Shown piece after piece: positions 32,480 through 41,052 of a stretch of DNA of 64,000 nucleotides. The position numbers and the translations under genes are program-made. The notes under the pieces are model-generated. The model saw only the letters and a list, made by a program, of their open reading frames with translations, was not told where the DNA came from and did not search any database. The stretch's first letter is position 1. Each line of letters opens with the position of its first letter. The stretch lies in assembly GCF_900091555.1 (NCBI RefSeq), contig NZ_FMCX01000004.1:372001-436000 (forward strand), given 5' to 3'. The stretch is from Micromonospora mirobrigensis. GTDB lineage: Bacteria > Actinomycetota > Actinomycetes > Mycobacteriales > Micromonosporaceae.

Positions 32480-33516
32480 GAGAACCTCAGCACGACTTGT
32501 AGGACGTCACCGGCCGCGTGGTCGAGCAGCGCCAGCGCGTCGGCCACCGCGCTCGCGTCGACGACGTGGCTCACCAGCGGCAACGGGTCGACGCTGCCCT
32601 CGGCCACCAGTTCCATGAAGGTGTGCGCCACGCGGGTGCCGGTCCACCGGCCGGCCATGCTCGGCGCGGGGGTGGGGCCGGAGACCTGGGCCGCCACCAG
32701 CTGGATGCGGTTGTGGTGGAACTCCTCGCCGAGGCCGAGGCCGTCGGCCGGGCCCTGGTAGAAGCCGGCCGCCACCACGCGGCCGGCGTGGGTGGTGGCC
32801 CGGATCGCCTCGTGCAGCGCCGGGTACGCCCCGGACAGCTCCAGGCAGACGTCCGCGCCGCGGCCGTCGGTGGCCCGGTGCAGGACGCCGGCGGCCGACT
32901 CGACGCCGGCGTCGACGGTGAGCCGGGCGCCGAGCCGGGCGGCCATGGCCAGCCGGGCGGGCATCCGGTCGACGGCGACCACCCGGGCGCCGGAGAGCAT
33001 GCCGAGCCGGGTGGCGAGCAGCCCGATGACGCCCTGCCCGAACACCCCGACCCAGTCCCCGAGGTGCAGGTCGGCGGCGAGGACGGCGGTCAGCGCGATG
33101 GCGCCGGGGCGGGCGAAGACCGCGGCGAGCGGGTCCATCCCGGACGGCAGCGGGGTGATCGCGCCGGCCGGTACGACCGCCTCGGCCCGGTGCCCCCAGA
33201 TGCCCCAGACGGTCTGGCCCGGATGTCGGTCGGAGACGTCGGAGGCCACCTCGACCACCTCGCCGACCTCCTCGTAGCCGAAACCCACCAGGGGGTATGG
33301 CACGGGGGTCTGGCGGGGTACGAACATCCGGGTGACGTCGTCCCAGTCCTTGCTGAGCCGGGGGTTGCTGCCCCGGTAGAGCGTGAGCTCGGTGCCGGCC
33401 GAGATGCCGGAGTAGCAGGTGCGGACCCGCACCTGGCCGGGGCCGAGCGGATCGTAGGGGCAGGGCTCCAGACCGATCAGTCGGGGGCCCGCGAGTGAGA
33501 CAACCCAATTGCCCAT
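32476..33516 (-). CDS. MDR superfamily dehydrogenase
   Basis: 346 residues. The catalytic half carries GISAGTELTLYRGSNP and FGYEEVGEVVEVASDV; the nucleotide-binding half has VFGQGVIGLLATRLGML with a classic Rossmann turn and VVAVDRM. The structural-zinc cysteine cluster of alcohol dehydrogenases is missing and Cys of RTCYSG is the main thiol, so a catalytic Zn site is uncertain. First gene of the minus-strand operon, promoter at 33562-33590. Likely oxidises the imported sugar or its derivative. Confidence 0.82.
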   Translation of the reverse strand: MGNWVVSLAGPRLIGLEPCPYDPLGPGQVRVRTCYSGISAGTELTLYRGSNPRLSKDWDDVTRMFVPRQTPVPYPLVGFGYEEVGEVVEVASDVSDRHPGQTVWGIWGHRAEAVVPAGAITPLPSGMDPLAAVFARPGAIALTAVLAADLHLGDWVGVFGQGVIGLLATRLGMLSGARVVAVDRMPARLAMAARLGARLTVDAGVESAAGVLHRATDGRGADVCLELSGAYPALHEAIRATTHAGRVVAAGFYQGPADGLGLGEEFHHNRIQLVAAQVSGPTPAPSMAGRWTGTRVAHTFMELVAEGSVDPLPLVSHVVDASAVADALALLDHAAGDVLQVVLRFS

Positions 33517-33561
33517 GAGTCACTTCCCGGAAGCGCCGGGTTGGTGCGAATGACAAAAATA

Positions 33562-33593
33562 GTTATATGTCTTGTAATTGATCAGAACAAGAC
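33562..33593. promoter_or_regulatory. Divergent promoter region with GTCTTGT-N11-ACAAGAC operator
   Basis: A 7-bp inverted repeat (33569-33575 and 33587-33593) lies in an AT-rich island. A minus-strand promoter, TTGTTC (33585-33590), 17 nt, TATAAC (33562-33567), overlaps it, so binding would block the dehydrogenase operon and probably the importer operon too. The regulator gene is not in the locus. Confidence 0.65.
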
Positions 33594-33632
33594 GTTGAAT
33601 CCTTCATGTACCCTTCGAGAGGAGTGCCACCG

Positions 33633-35027
33633 GTGTCATCCCCTCCGACGCGGATCCTCGCCTCAACCCTGATCATGGCATTGGCCGGGGCCAGCCTGCT
33701 GGCCTGCGGCAACGACGAGCCGAAAAGTGACAACTCCCAGATCACCGTCTGGAGCCTCGAGGACGTGGCCGACCGGGTGAACGCCACCAAGGCGATCATC
33801 GCGGACTACACCGCCAAGACCGGCGTCAAGGTCAACCTGGTTCCGGTGAACGAGGACCAGTTCCCCTCGCTGATCGCCTCCAGCGCCGCGGCCGGCGAGC
33901 TGCCCGACGTGGTGGGCTCGGTCTCGCTGGCCGGCATCCGTACGCTCGCCGGCAACGAGCTGCTGCACCCGGACGCCAACGCGCAGATCGTCGACAAGCT
34001 GGGCAAGGAGACGTTCTCCCCGCGCGCCCTGGAGCTGACCTCCGACGACGGCAAGCAGCTCTCCGTCCCCAGTGACGGGTGGGGCCAGCTGCTGGTCTAC
34101 CGCAAGGATCTCTTCGACGCGGCCGGCCTGCCCGCCCCCGACACGTACGAGAAGATCACCGCGGCCGCGACCAGGCTGAACACCGGCGGCGTCGCCGGCA
34201 TCACCGCGGCCACCGCCCCCGGTGACGTCTTCACCCAGCAGACCTTCGAGCACCTGGCGCTGGCGAACAACTGCCAGCTCACCGACGACTCGGGGAACGT
34301 CAAGCTGGACTCGCCGGAGTGCGTGGAGGCGTTCCGGTTCTACGGCGACCTGATGCGCAACCACTCGGTCAAGGGCGCGCAGGACGTCGACACCACCCGG
34401 GCCACCTACTTCGCCGGCAAGGCGGCCATGGTGGTCTGGTCGCCGTTCATCCTCGACGAGATGGCGGGGCTGCGCAACGACGCCAAGCCGACCTGCCCGC
34501 AGTGCGCCGCCGACCCGACCTTCCTGGCCAAGAACAGCGGCTTCGTCACCGCCATCAAGGGCCCGAACGCCACCGAGCCGGCCCAGTACGGCGAGATCAG
34601 CTCGTGGGCGGTCCTCGACGGCGCGGCCAGCGACCCGGCGAAGTCCTTCGTGGAGTACATGCTCTCCGACGGCTACCCGCGCTGGTTCGGCATGTCCCCC
34701 GAGGGCCGGTTCCCGGTCCGCAAGGGCACCGCCGACGACAAGGAGAAGTTCCTGACCGCCTGGCGCACCAGCCAGGCCGGGGTGGACGCCAAGAAGCCGC
34801 TCTCCGACGTCTACGGCAAGGACGTGCTCGACACGCTGGGCCGCAGCCCGGACACGTTCACCCGCTGGGGGCTGCCGCAGGGGCAGGGCAAACTGGTCGG
34901 GGCGATCCTCGGTGAGCTGCCCGTGCCGAAGGCCCTCGCCGACGTCGTCGGCGGCAAGTCCGACGCCGCCGCGGCGGCCAAGCGGGCCAAGAAGGACGTC
35001 GAGGCGATCAAGGCCGGTGTGAATTGA
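33633..35027 (+). CDS. ABC sugar importer substrate-binding lipoprotein
   Basis: 464 residues. Lipoprotein signal with SLLACG lipobox (acylated C25), then a type I solute-binding fold: ITVWSLEDVADRVNATKAII, AAGELPDVVG, GWGQLLVYRKDLFDAAGL, YFAGKAAMVVWSPF. GTG 33633 is taken because GAGAGGAG precedes it by 8 nt; an ATG at 33606 upstream would lack a ribosome site. Two extra Cys pairs (NNCQL...PEC and PTCPQC) may form disulfides. First gene of the importer operon; ligand probably an oligosaccharide or glycoside. Confidence 0.92.
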   Translation: MSSPPTRILASTLIMALAGASLLACGNDEPKSDNSQITVWSLEDVADRVNATKAIIADYTAKTGVKVNLVPVNEDQFPSLIASSAAAGELPDVVGSVSLAGIRTLAGNELLHPDANAQIVDKLGKETFSPRALELTSDDGKQLSVPSDGWGQLLVYRKDLFDAAGLPAPDTYEKITAAATRLNTGGVAGITAATAPGDVFTQQTFEHLALANNCQLTDDSGNVKLDSPECVEAFRFYGDLMRNHSVKGAQDVDTTRATYFAGKAAMVVWSPFILDEMAGLRNDAKPTCPQCAADPTFLAKNSGFVTAIKGPNATEPAQYGEISSWAVLDGAASDPAKSFVEYMLSDGYPRWFGMSPEGRFPVRKGTADDKEKFLTAWRTSQAGVDAKKPLSDVYGKDVLDTLGRSPDTFTRWGLPQGQGKLVGAILGELPVPKALADVVGGKSDAAAAAKRAKKDVEAIKAGVN

Positions 35028-35980
35028 CCACCACCGCGCCGGAGGCCGGCCGCTCCCCCACCCGGGAGCGGCCGCCCACCGGCCGCCGGCCGGTGACCCT
35101 GCGCCAGCGCGAGTCCCGCGCCGGGCTCGCGCTGGTCGCGCCGACCCTGCTCGTCGTGGTCGCGGTGATCGGCATCCCGATCGTCTGGACGGTGCTCCTG
35201 GCCTTCCAGCGGGTACGCCTCGCCACGCTGCGCAAGACCGGGCTCTTCGGCGAGTTCACCATGTCGAACTTCGACCGGGTGCTGCACACCCCCGGGTTCG
35301 CCGACACGCTCTGGACCACCCTGCTCTACGCCGTCGGGGGGACCTTCGGCTCGATCGCGATCGGCCTGGTGGCCGCCCTGGTGGTGCGCCGGCCGTTCAA
35401 GGGCCGCACCCTGGTCCGGGCGTCCATGCTGCTGCCGTACGTGGCGCCGGTGGTGGCCGTCGCCTTCGTCTGGCAGGTGCTGCTCGACCCGCAGCTCGGT
35501 CTGGTCAACAACTGGGGGCAGCGGTTCCTCGGCTGGGACACGCCCATTCCGTTCCTCTCCCAGGACTCGACCGCGCTCTGGACGGTGATCGCCTTCGAGG
35601 CGTGGCGGTACTTCCCGTTCGCCTTCCTCTTCCTGCTGGCCCGCCTCCAGGCGGTCCCCGGCGAGCTGGAGGAGGCGGCCCTGGTCGACGGGGCCACCCC
35701 GACCCAGCGGTTCCGGCACATCCTGCTCCCGCAACTGCTGCCGGTGATCGCGCTGCTGTCCCTGCTGCGCTTCATCATGACCTTCAACAAGTTCGACGAC
35801 GTCTACCTGCTCACCGGCGGGGCCGCCGGCACCGAGGTGGTCAGCGTCCGGGTCTACCAGTTCCTCACCGCGCGTACCGACATCGGGGCGGCGGCGGCGC
35901 AGGCGGTCGTCCTGGCCGTGGTGCTGATCATCTTCGTCGGCATCTACCTGCGCTTCTTCACCGCCCGGAAGGAGGCGTGA
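35024..35980 (+). CDS. ABC sugar importer permease (MalF-type)
   Basis: 318 residues, six transmembrane segments. The EAA loop is ELEEAALVDGATPTQRFRHI, the contact site for the ATPase. The N-terminal ~25 residues are Pro/Arg-rich and cytosolic. TTG start overlapping the stop of the binding-protein gene by 4 nt. Partner of the next permease; no ATPase gene follows, as usual in actinomycetes where a shared MsiK-type ATPase serves many sugar importers. Confidence 0.92.
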   Translation: MTTTAPEAGRSPTRERPPTGRRPVTLRQRESRAGLALVAPTLLVVVAVIGIPIVWTVLLAFQRVRLATLRKTGLFGEFTMSNFDRVLHTPGFADTLWTTLLYAVGGTFGSIAIGLVAALVVRRPFKGRTLVRASMLLPYVAPVVAVAFVWQVLLDPQLGLVNNWGQRFLGWDTPIPFLSQDSTALWTVIAFEAWRYFPFAFLFLLARLQAVPGELEEAALVDGATPTQRFRHILLPQLLPVIALLSLLRFIMTFNKFDDVYLLTGGAAGTEVVSVRVYQFLTARTDIGAAAAQAVVLAVVLIIFVGIYLRFFTARKEA

Positions 35981-36846
35981 TGGACCGGGACCGGATCGAG
36001 ACGGTCACCCTGCGCTGGCTGCGCCGGCTGGTGATCGCGGGCTTCCTGCTGGTCACCGTGCTGCCCTTCTACTACATGCTGGTGCTGTCGGTACGCCCGA
36101 TCGAGCGGCTGCTGCTCGACCCGGGGGCGCTGCTGGTGCCGTTCGGCGAGCTGACCGTCGCCACGTACGCGGAGGTGTTGAAGTCGGTCGAGGAGGGCGG
36201 CCAGGGCTTCCTCACCTTCATCCGCAACAGCGGCATCGTCGCGGTCAGCGCGACCCTGCTCACCCTGCTGGTCGCCATCCCCGGCGCGTACGCGGTCTCC
36301 CGGCTGCGGTTCTTCGGCCGGCGGCAGGTGAACTTCCTGTTCCTGGCGGTCTACCTGTTCCCGTCGATCGTCATCGCGATCCCGCTCTTCGTGGTCTTCA
36401 CCCGGGCCGGGCTGCGCGGGTCACTGCTCGGCCTGGTGCTGGTCTACATCTCGCAGACCCTGCCGGTGTCGGTCTACATGTTGAAGAACTACTTCGAGAC
36501 GATCCCGGTCAGCCTGGAGGAGTCCGCGGCCATCGACGGGGCCGGTCGGCTCGGCATCATCCGCCGGGTCAGCCTGCCGCTGGCGGCGCCGTCGATCATG
36601 GCGGTCGCGCTCTACGACTTCATGATCGCCTGGAACGAGTTCTTCTTCGCCCTGCTGTTCCTGGTCGACAAGCCGAACCGGTGGACGGTGTCGCTGGGGT
36701 TGTCCCTGCTCTCCGACGGCGTCGAGGTGCCGAAGACGGTGCTGATGGCGGGCTCGGTGCTGCTCACCCTGCCCATCGTCATCCTCTTCTTCGCCAGCGA
36801 GCGCCTGTTGACCGAGGGCCTCACCAGCGGCGCCGAGAAGGGCTGA
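35980..36846 (+). CDS. ABC sugar importer permease (MalG-type)
   Basis: 288 residues, six transmembrane segments with EAA loop SLEESAAIDGAGRLGIIRRV. Start ATG overlaps the previous stop (TGATG), with AAGGAGG upstream. Completes the binding protein-permease-permease unit. Confidence 0.92.
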   Translation: MDRDRIETVTLRWLRRLVIAGFLLVTVLPFYYMLVLSVRPIERLLLDPGALLVPFGELTVATYAEVLKSVEEGGQGFLTFIRNSGIVAVSATLLTLLVAIPGAYAVSRLRFFGRRQVNFLFLAVYLFPSIVIAIPLFVVFTRAGLRGSLLGLVLVYISQTLPVSVYMLKNYFETIPVSLEESAAIDGAGRLGIIRRVSLPLAAPSIMAVALYDFMIAWNEFFFALLFLVDKPNRWTVSLGLSLLSDGVEVPKTVLMAGSVLLTLPIVILFFASERLLTEGLTSGAEKG

Positions 36847-36963
36847 GCCCAGGGCCGGGCGGTGGAGGGAACAAGCCTGTCGAGCGCGGTCCGGCACGCC
36901 GACGCCGACCCGGAGACCCGACTCCGCCGTGGGCCCGGCCGGTGGGGCGGTTACCGTGGCGGC

Positions 36964-37569
36964 ATGGCGAACCCGACCCGCTGGGTGACCGAGACCGGTC
37001 CCGAGCACTCGCAGTGGTACATCGACCGGTTCCGGCGGATGGCCGCCGAAGGGGTCGACCTGGCCGGTGAGGCGCGACTCGTCGACGCGATGGTGGCCCC
37101 CGGCTCGCGGATCCTCGACGCGGGCTGCGGGACGGGCCGGGTGGGCGCGGCACTGGCCCGGCGGGGCCACACCGTCGTCGGCGTGGACGCCGATCCCGCG
37201 CTGGTCGAGGCCGCCCGCACCGACCACCCCGGCCCGCTCTGGCTGGTCGGCGACCTGGCCGAGCTGGACCTGGCGGAGGCCGGCGAGGCCGAGCCGTTCG
37301 ACGCGGCGGTCTGCGCCGGCAACGTGATGGCCTTCGTGGCGCCGGGCACCGAGCGGGAGGTGCTGGGCCGGATCGCTGCCCACCTGCGCCCCGACGGGCT
37401 GCTGGTGGTCGGCTTCGGCACCGACCGCGGCTACCGACTGCCCGACTTCGACGCCGACACCGCCGCGGTCGGCCTGCGCCTCGAACACCGCTTCGCCACC
37501 TGGGACCTGCGCCCCTGGCAGGACGAGGCCACCTTCGCGGTCACCGCCCTGCGCCGCCCCGCCGACTGA
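36964..37569 (+). CDS. Class I SAM-dependent methyltransferase
   Basis: 201 residues. Motif I SRILDAGCGTGRVGAALARR, acidic residue after strand 2 in VVGVDADPALVEAAR, and FDAAVCAGNVMAFV. Substrate unknown. Leaderless start: TACCGT (36952-36957), 6 nt, ATG. The predicted C-terminus is only 4 nt from the stop of the convergent eccB gene. Confidence 0.88.
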   Translation: MANPTRWVTETGPEHSQWYIDRFRRMAAEGVDLAGEARLVDAMVAPGSRILDAGCGTGRVGAALARRGHTVVGVDADPALVEAARTDHPGPLWLVGDLAELDLAEAGEAEPFDAAVCAGNVMAFVAPGTEREVLGRIAAHLRPDGLLVVGFGTDRGYRLPDFDADTAAVGLRLEHRFATWDLRPWQDEATFAVTALRRPAD

Positions 37570-37573
37570 CCCG

Positions 37574-38962
37574 TCAGCCGGGGGCGGCGACCGCGCGGGC
37601 CGCCTCCGGGTCGAGTGGGCTGCCTGCGGGCACCAGGCTGACCAGCCCGGCGGGCAGGCGTACCGGCCGGACGTCGCGGTAGCCGAGCATGGCGAGCACG
37701 GTCCGGTCGGCCAGCACGTACCGGCGCCCGAGGTCGGTCACCACGGAGACGGCCCCACCGGTGGCCCCCGGAGCGGCGGCGCTCTCCACGACCGCACCCC
37801 GGCCCGGCTCGACCAGGACGTGGTCGGCCAGCGGCGGCCCAGCGGCCGACGACGGGGTCCGCGCGGCGGCGGTGAGATCCGGCAGCGAGCCGCCGAGTCG
37901 CAGTTCCCGGGCGCCACCGTCGTCGCCGGTACGGGCGCAGACGCTGCCCGCCTCCGCGCCGGCCAGCCGGGGTGGGGAGGACGGCGGGGCGGCGGCGCCC
38001 CGGGTCACCCGGTCGCGCAGTCTGGGCAGCTCGGCGAAGCGCCCGAGGCTGAGCTGCTCGGGCGCGCTCTGGCCGGTGCGGGCGAGCAGCAGGCTCGCCT
38101 GGAGTTCGGTGATCCCGGCGAGGCCGTCGCGTTCGACCAGCGCGTACTGGCGGCCACCCCCGGTGTTGCGGACCAGGTAGACGGTGCCGATGGTGGCCCC
38201 CGGCACCGTGCGGGACGGCCCGCCCAGCCCGGCCACGGCCGGCGGGGCCAGATCGACGCCCGCGGTGAGGGTGTTGAGCAGCGCCGGCGCCACCGGGACG
38301 GCCCGTTCCCGGGTGGCGGCCAGCGCGGCCAGCACCCGGTCGGGGTCACGGATCAGGTGCCGCCGCTGGTGCCAGACCAGGTGCAGGGTGCCGTCGGGGT
38401 GACGCACCAGCAGCCCGTCCTCGCGCAGCGGTCGTCCTCCGGTGACGTCCCGGCCGATCAGCAGCGCCGAGCGGGCGCCCGGGCGGTCCGGGTCGGTGCC
38501 GGGCACCGAGCAGACCGTCCAGCCGGTGGTGGCGAGCCGGCCGGGGGCCGGTAACGAGTCGGGGGCGTCGGCGATGCCGAGCGGCAGCCCGCGCGGCACC
38601 CCCTCGATCGACCGGCGGGAGACCAGCACGGTCCTCGGCTGCTCCGCGCCGATGATCAGCAACGCCGACGCGTAGTTGAGCACCGGATGCAGGGTGTCCT
38701 GCCGGTAGACGAACCGGGCGCCGGACTCCTTCTCCACGATCACGGCGTTCGGGTCGCGCCACTTGGTGCCGCCGCCGGCGAACAGGCCGTACAGGGCCGC
38801 GCCGCCCAGGGCGATCACGGCGACCAGCACGCTGGCCAGCCCGGCGCCGGCGAGCCGGCGCAGCGGTGACCTGGCCGGGTCCGTCTCCCGCATCACCAGG
38901 GCGGCGACCGCCCGCTGGACGGTGAACTGGTACGAGTGCAGCTGGTCCTGCCGCGACGGCAT
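37574..38962 (-). CDS. eccB: Type VII secretion membrane protein EccB
   Basis: 462 residues. N-terminal cytosolic QDQLHSYQFTVQRAVAALVM is the EccB signature, followed by one transmembrane helix (38-60) and a large periplasmic domain with repeat-like strands (VYLVRNTGGGRQYALVERDG, VSVVTDLGRRYVLADRTVLAM) and two Cys (TVCSVPG and SVCARTG) likely forming the structural disulfide. EccB is a core channel component of ESX systems, normally next to eccC, eccD and eccE; none is found here. ATG 38962 preceded by GGAAGGG. Confidence 0.88.
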   Translation of the reverse strand: MPSRQDQLHSYQFTVQRAVAALVMRETDPARSPLRRLAGAGLASVLVAVIALGGAALYGLFAGGGTKWRDPNAVIVEKESGARFVYRQDTLHPVLNYASALLIIGAEQPRTVLVSRRSIEGVPRGLPLGIADAPDSLPAPGRLATTGWTVCSVPGTDPDRPGARSALLIGRDVTGGRPLREDGLLVRHPDGTLHLVWHQRRHLIRDPDRVLAALAATRERAVPVAPALLNTLTAGVDLAPPAVAGLGGPSRTVPGATIGTVYLVRNTGGGRQYALVERDGLAGITELQASLLLARTGQSAPEQLSLGRFAELPRLRDRVTRGAAAPPSSPPRLAGAEAGSVCARTGDDGGARELRLGGSLPDLTAAARTPSSAAGPPLADHVLVEPGRGAVVESAAAPGATGGAVSVVTDLGRRYVLADRTVLAMLGYRDVRPVRLPAGLVSLVPAGSPLDPEAARAVAAPG

Positions 38963-39472
38963 GCGGTCCCTTCCGGCGATACGGTCGGCGCACAGGATAA
39001 GCGTTCCGTCGACATCCCGGGGACCCTGCGTGTCCGCGCAAGCACCCGACACCGCTCCCCCGGTCCCCGGGGCCGCGGTCGGGTGGCCCTTGAGGAGTCG
39101 GGCGGGCCCTAGCGGACCGGCGGCACACCTCCTGCGCACCCTGTCGAGCTGATGACGTGAACGGATCGCCGGAGCGTCGTCTGCCCGGCTTCCGGTCCAC
39201 GCACGGTCGCCGACTGCCGTGAGTCGTCTGCGTCATCAGCTCGAAAGGAAGGCGAACCCACCTGGCGGCCCCGATCGGCGCAGGCAGAACGCGCCACGGG
39301 CCGGAGACCGCGGGCCACCCGCCGGTCGGCGCGGAGCCGTGTCGGACGGGCCCGGGCCGACCCGCCGGCCGGGGGCGGCCGGACGAAGCGGCGGGGCCTC
39401 CGGCACACCGGTCGACGCGGCCCGACCCCGCGGCTGATCCGTCCCGGGCCGGCCGGGGCTTAGCGTCACCGA
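38963..39472. other. 510-bp intergenic region with a structured inverted-repeat element
   Basis: Between eccB and a small membrane-protein gene. Holds a TATCCT -10 candidate for eccB near 38994, the 101-bp element at 39144-39244 and, at its right end, the TAGCGT -10 of the next gene. Frames crossing it show no domains or ribosome sites. Confidence 0.65.
39144..39244. repeat. 101-bp element with perfect 14-bp terminal inverted repeats
   Basis: TCGAGCTGATGACG (39144-39157) and its exact complement (39231-39244) enclose 73 nt. Inside are two smaller hairpins, CCGGA/TCCGG and CACGG/CCGTG. The whole could fold as a three-way junction. Only one copy is present in the window. A structured RNA, a small non-autonomous element or a bidirectional terminator are all possible. 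Confidence 0.6.
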
Positions 39473-39853
39473 GTGATCACCGTCGCCCGCCGACCGGGGC
39501 TCCGGCCCGCCGTGCCCCGCCGCACCCCGATCGCCGGCGCCACCGGTGGCCCCGGCGCCTCGGGGCCGCCGCCGACGCTCGCGGCGCTGGCCGCCGCCAC
39601 CTCGGCGCTGACCCCGGTGAGCTGGGCGGGCACCCTGTTCGGTGGGTGGTTGCTCACCGCCGGGCCGGTGGGTCCGCACGGTGGGGAGGCGGCCGGCTGG
39701 GAGCCGTGGCTCGTCGTCACCGGGCCGGTGGCCCTGCTGCTCACCGCCACGGCGGCGGTCACCCTGCGGTGCCGGGGCGCCTCCGGGCCGGCGTCGGTGT
39801 TCGCGGCCGTGGCGCTGCTCGGGGTGGCGGCGGCGGCGCTCTGGCGGTGGTGA
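39473..39853 (+). CDS. Small hypothetical membrane protein
   Basis: 126 residues: a basic Pro-rich N-terminus, then two or three hydrophobic helices (LAALAAATSALTPVSWAGTL, WLVVTGPVALLLTATAAVTL, SVFAAVALLGVAAAALW). No family recognised. The best support for a real gene is a TAGCGT -10 element (39461-39466) exactly 6 nt before the GTG, the leaderless layout used repeatedly in the window. Confidence 0.55.
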   Translation: MITVARRPGLRPAVPRRTPIAGATGGPGASGPPPTLAALAAATSALTPVSWAGTLFGGWLLTAGPVGPHGGEAAGWEPWLVVTGPVALLLTATAAVTLRCRGASGPASVFAAVALLGVAAAALWRW

Positions 39854-39982
39854 CCGGCGGGCGAGGCGCGCGGGGTGGACCGGAGCGGCATCCGTCCAGG
39901 TCGTGTGCCCGCATGCCGGCCCGGGCCGGACGGCCGGACCGGTAGCATCCGACGACGGAAACGGCCGGAAATGAGGGACCGC

Positions 39983-40696
39983 GTGGGCATCCGATTCGAA
40001 GAGCTGGCCTGGCGGGAGACCCCGATCGGGGAGATCAGCCTGCGCCGGCGCCGGGACCCGTCGCTCGACCTGGACGTGTACGAGGTCAAGCTCGACGACG
40101 AGTTCCTGATGTCGAGCCTGTTCCCGGTGGCGGAGATCGAGCTGGCCCGGCTGGGGCTGGCGCCGCTGACCGGTGACGATCTCGACGTGGTTGTCGGCGG
40201 GCTGGGCCTGGGCTACACCGCCCGTACGGTGCTGGAGGAGGACCGGGTCCGCTCGATGGTGGTGGTCGAGGCGATCGAGGACGTCATCGACTGGCACCGG
40301 CGGGGGCTGCTGCCCTTCGCCGACGGGTTGGCGGCGGATCCGCGTACCCGGTTCGTGCAGGCCGACTTCTTCGCGGCGGTGGAGAGCGGGGCGGGCTTCG
40401 ACCCGGACGAACCGGGCCGGCTCTTCCACGCGATCCTGCTGGACGTGGACCACTCCCCCCGGCACGTGCTCCATCCGTCGCATGCCGGTTTCTACACCGT
40501 GGAGGGACTGCACCGGATGGCCCGCCACCTGCGCCCGGAGGGGGTCTTCGCGCTCTGGTCGAACGACCCGCCGGACCCGGAGTTCCAGCGGATCCTGACC
40601 GAGGTGTTCCCGACCTCGCTGGCCCACGTCGTCCGGTTCCCCAACCCGTTGCAGCGCCGCGAGTCGGCCAACACGGTGTACGTGGCACGCCGCTGA
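39983..40696 (+). CDS. Spermidine synthase-like methyltransferase-fold protein
   Basis: About 237 residues. A polyamine synthase-like pattern: LDLDVYEVKLDDEFLMSS, LDVVVGGLGLGYTARTVLEE (nucleotide loop), VVVEAIEDVIDWHR and AILLDVDHSPRHVLHPSHAG, ending in FALWSNDPPDPEF. The Asp of LLDVDHSP occupies the position of the catalytic Asp of spermidine synthase. Real substrate unknown. GTG 39983 is chosen for GAGGGA upstream; ATG 39971 is an alternative. Confidence 0.75.
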   Translation: MGIRFEELAWRETPIGEISLRRRRDPSLDLDVYEVKLDDEFLMSSLFPVAEIELARLGLAPLTGDDLDVVVGGLGLGYTARTVLEEDRVRSMVVVEAIEDVIDWHRRGLLPFADGLAADPRTRFVQADFFAAVESGAGFDPDEPGRLFHAILLDVDHSPRHVLHPSHAGFYTVEGLHRMARHLRPEGVFALWSNDPPDPEFQRILTEVFPTSLAHVVRFPNPLQRRESANTVYVARR

Positions 40697-40784
40697 CCGG
40701 CGGCCGGCCGGCATGGGCGCGGCCGCAGCGGGAAGGCGGGCCCAGGCGTCCCCGCCGGGGACACGTCGGTCACGGGAGGCGAAC

Positions 40785-40952
40785 ATGCGGGCCCTGCTCT
40801 GGGTCGTCGGCGTCGTCGGGGGCGCGCTCATCCTGCTCGGGTTGCTGCTGGAAGCGGTCCGCTGGCTGGTGATCATCGGGTTGATCGCCCTGGTCGCGGT
40901 GATCGTGCTGGCCTTCGTCAAGGGTCGCCAGTCGGTGCACTCCCGACGCTGA
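40785..40952 (+). CDS. 55-residue two-helix membrane protein
   Basis: Two closely spaced transmembrane helices (LLWVVGVVGGALILLGLLLE and WLVIIGLIALVAVIVLAFV) and a basic C-terminal KGRQSVHSRR. GGGAGG lies 5 nt before the ATG. No function known; similar short proteins are widespread in actinobacteria. Confidence 0.7.
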   Translation: MRALLWVVGVVGGALILLGLLLEAVRWLVIIGLIALVAVIVLAFVKGRQSVHSRR

Positions 40953-40981
40953 CCCGCCCGCCACGCCGGGCCCGCCCATCC

Positions 40982-41020
40982 ACCTACGCTTCCGTAGGTT
41001 ACCGAAGCGTAGGTTAATCT
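40982..41020. promoter_or_regulatory. Nested inverted repeats and -10 of the acyl-CoA ligase gene
   Basis: Outer repeat ACCTACGCTTC (40982-40992) with its exact complement at 41004-41014; inside it a second dyad, CCTACG-CTTC-CGTAGG (40983-40998). A TAATCT -10 element (41015-41020) abuts. This looks like a TetR-type operator controlling lipid genes, but the regulator is not adjacent. Confidence 0.65.
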
Positions 41021-41052
41021 GGGCGGCGTTGGCGGCGAGCGAGGAGGCGGCG

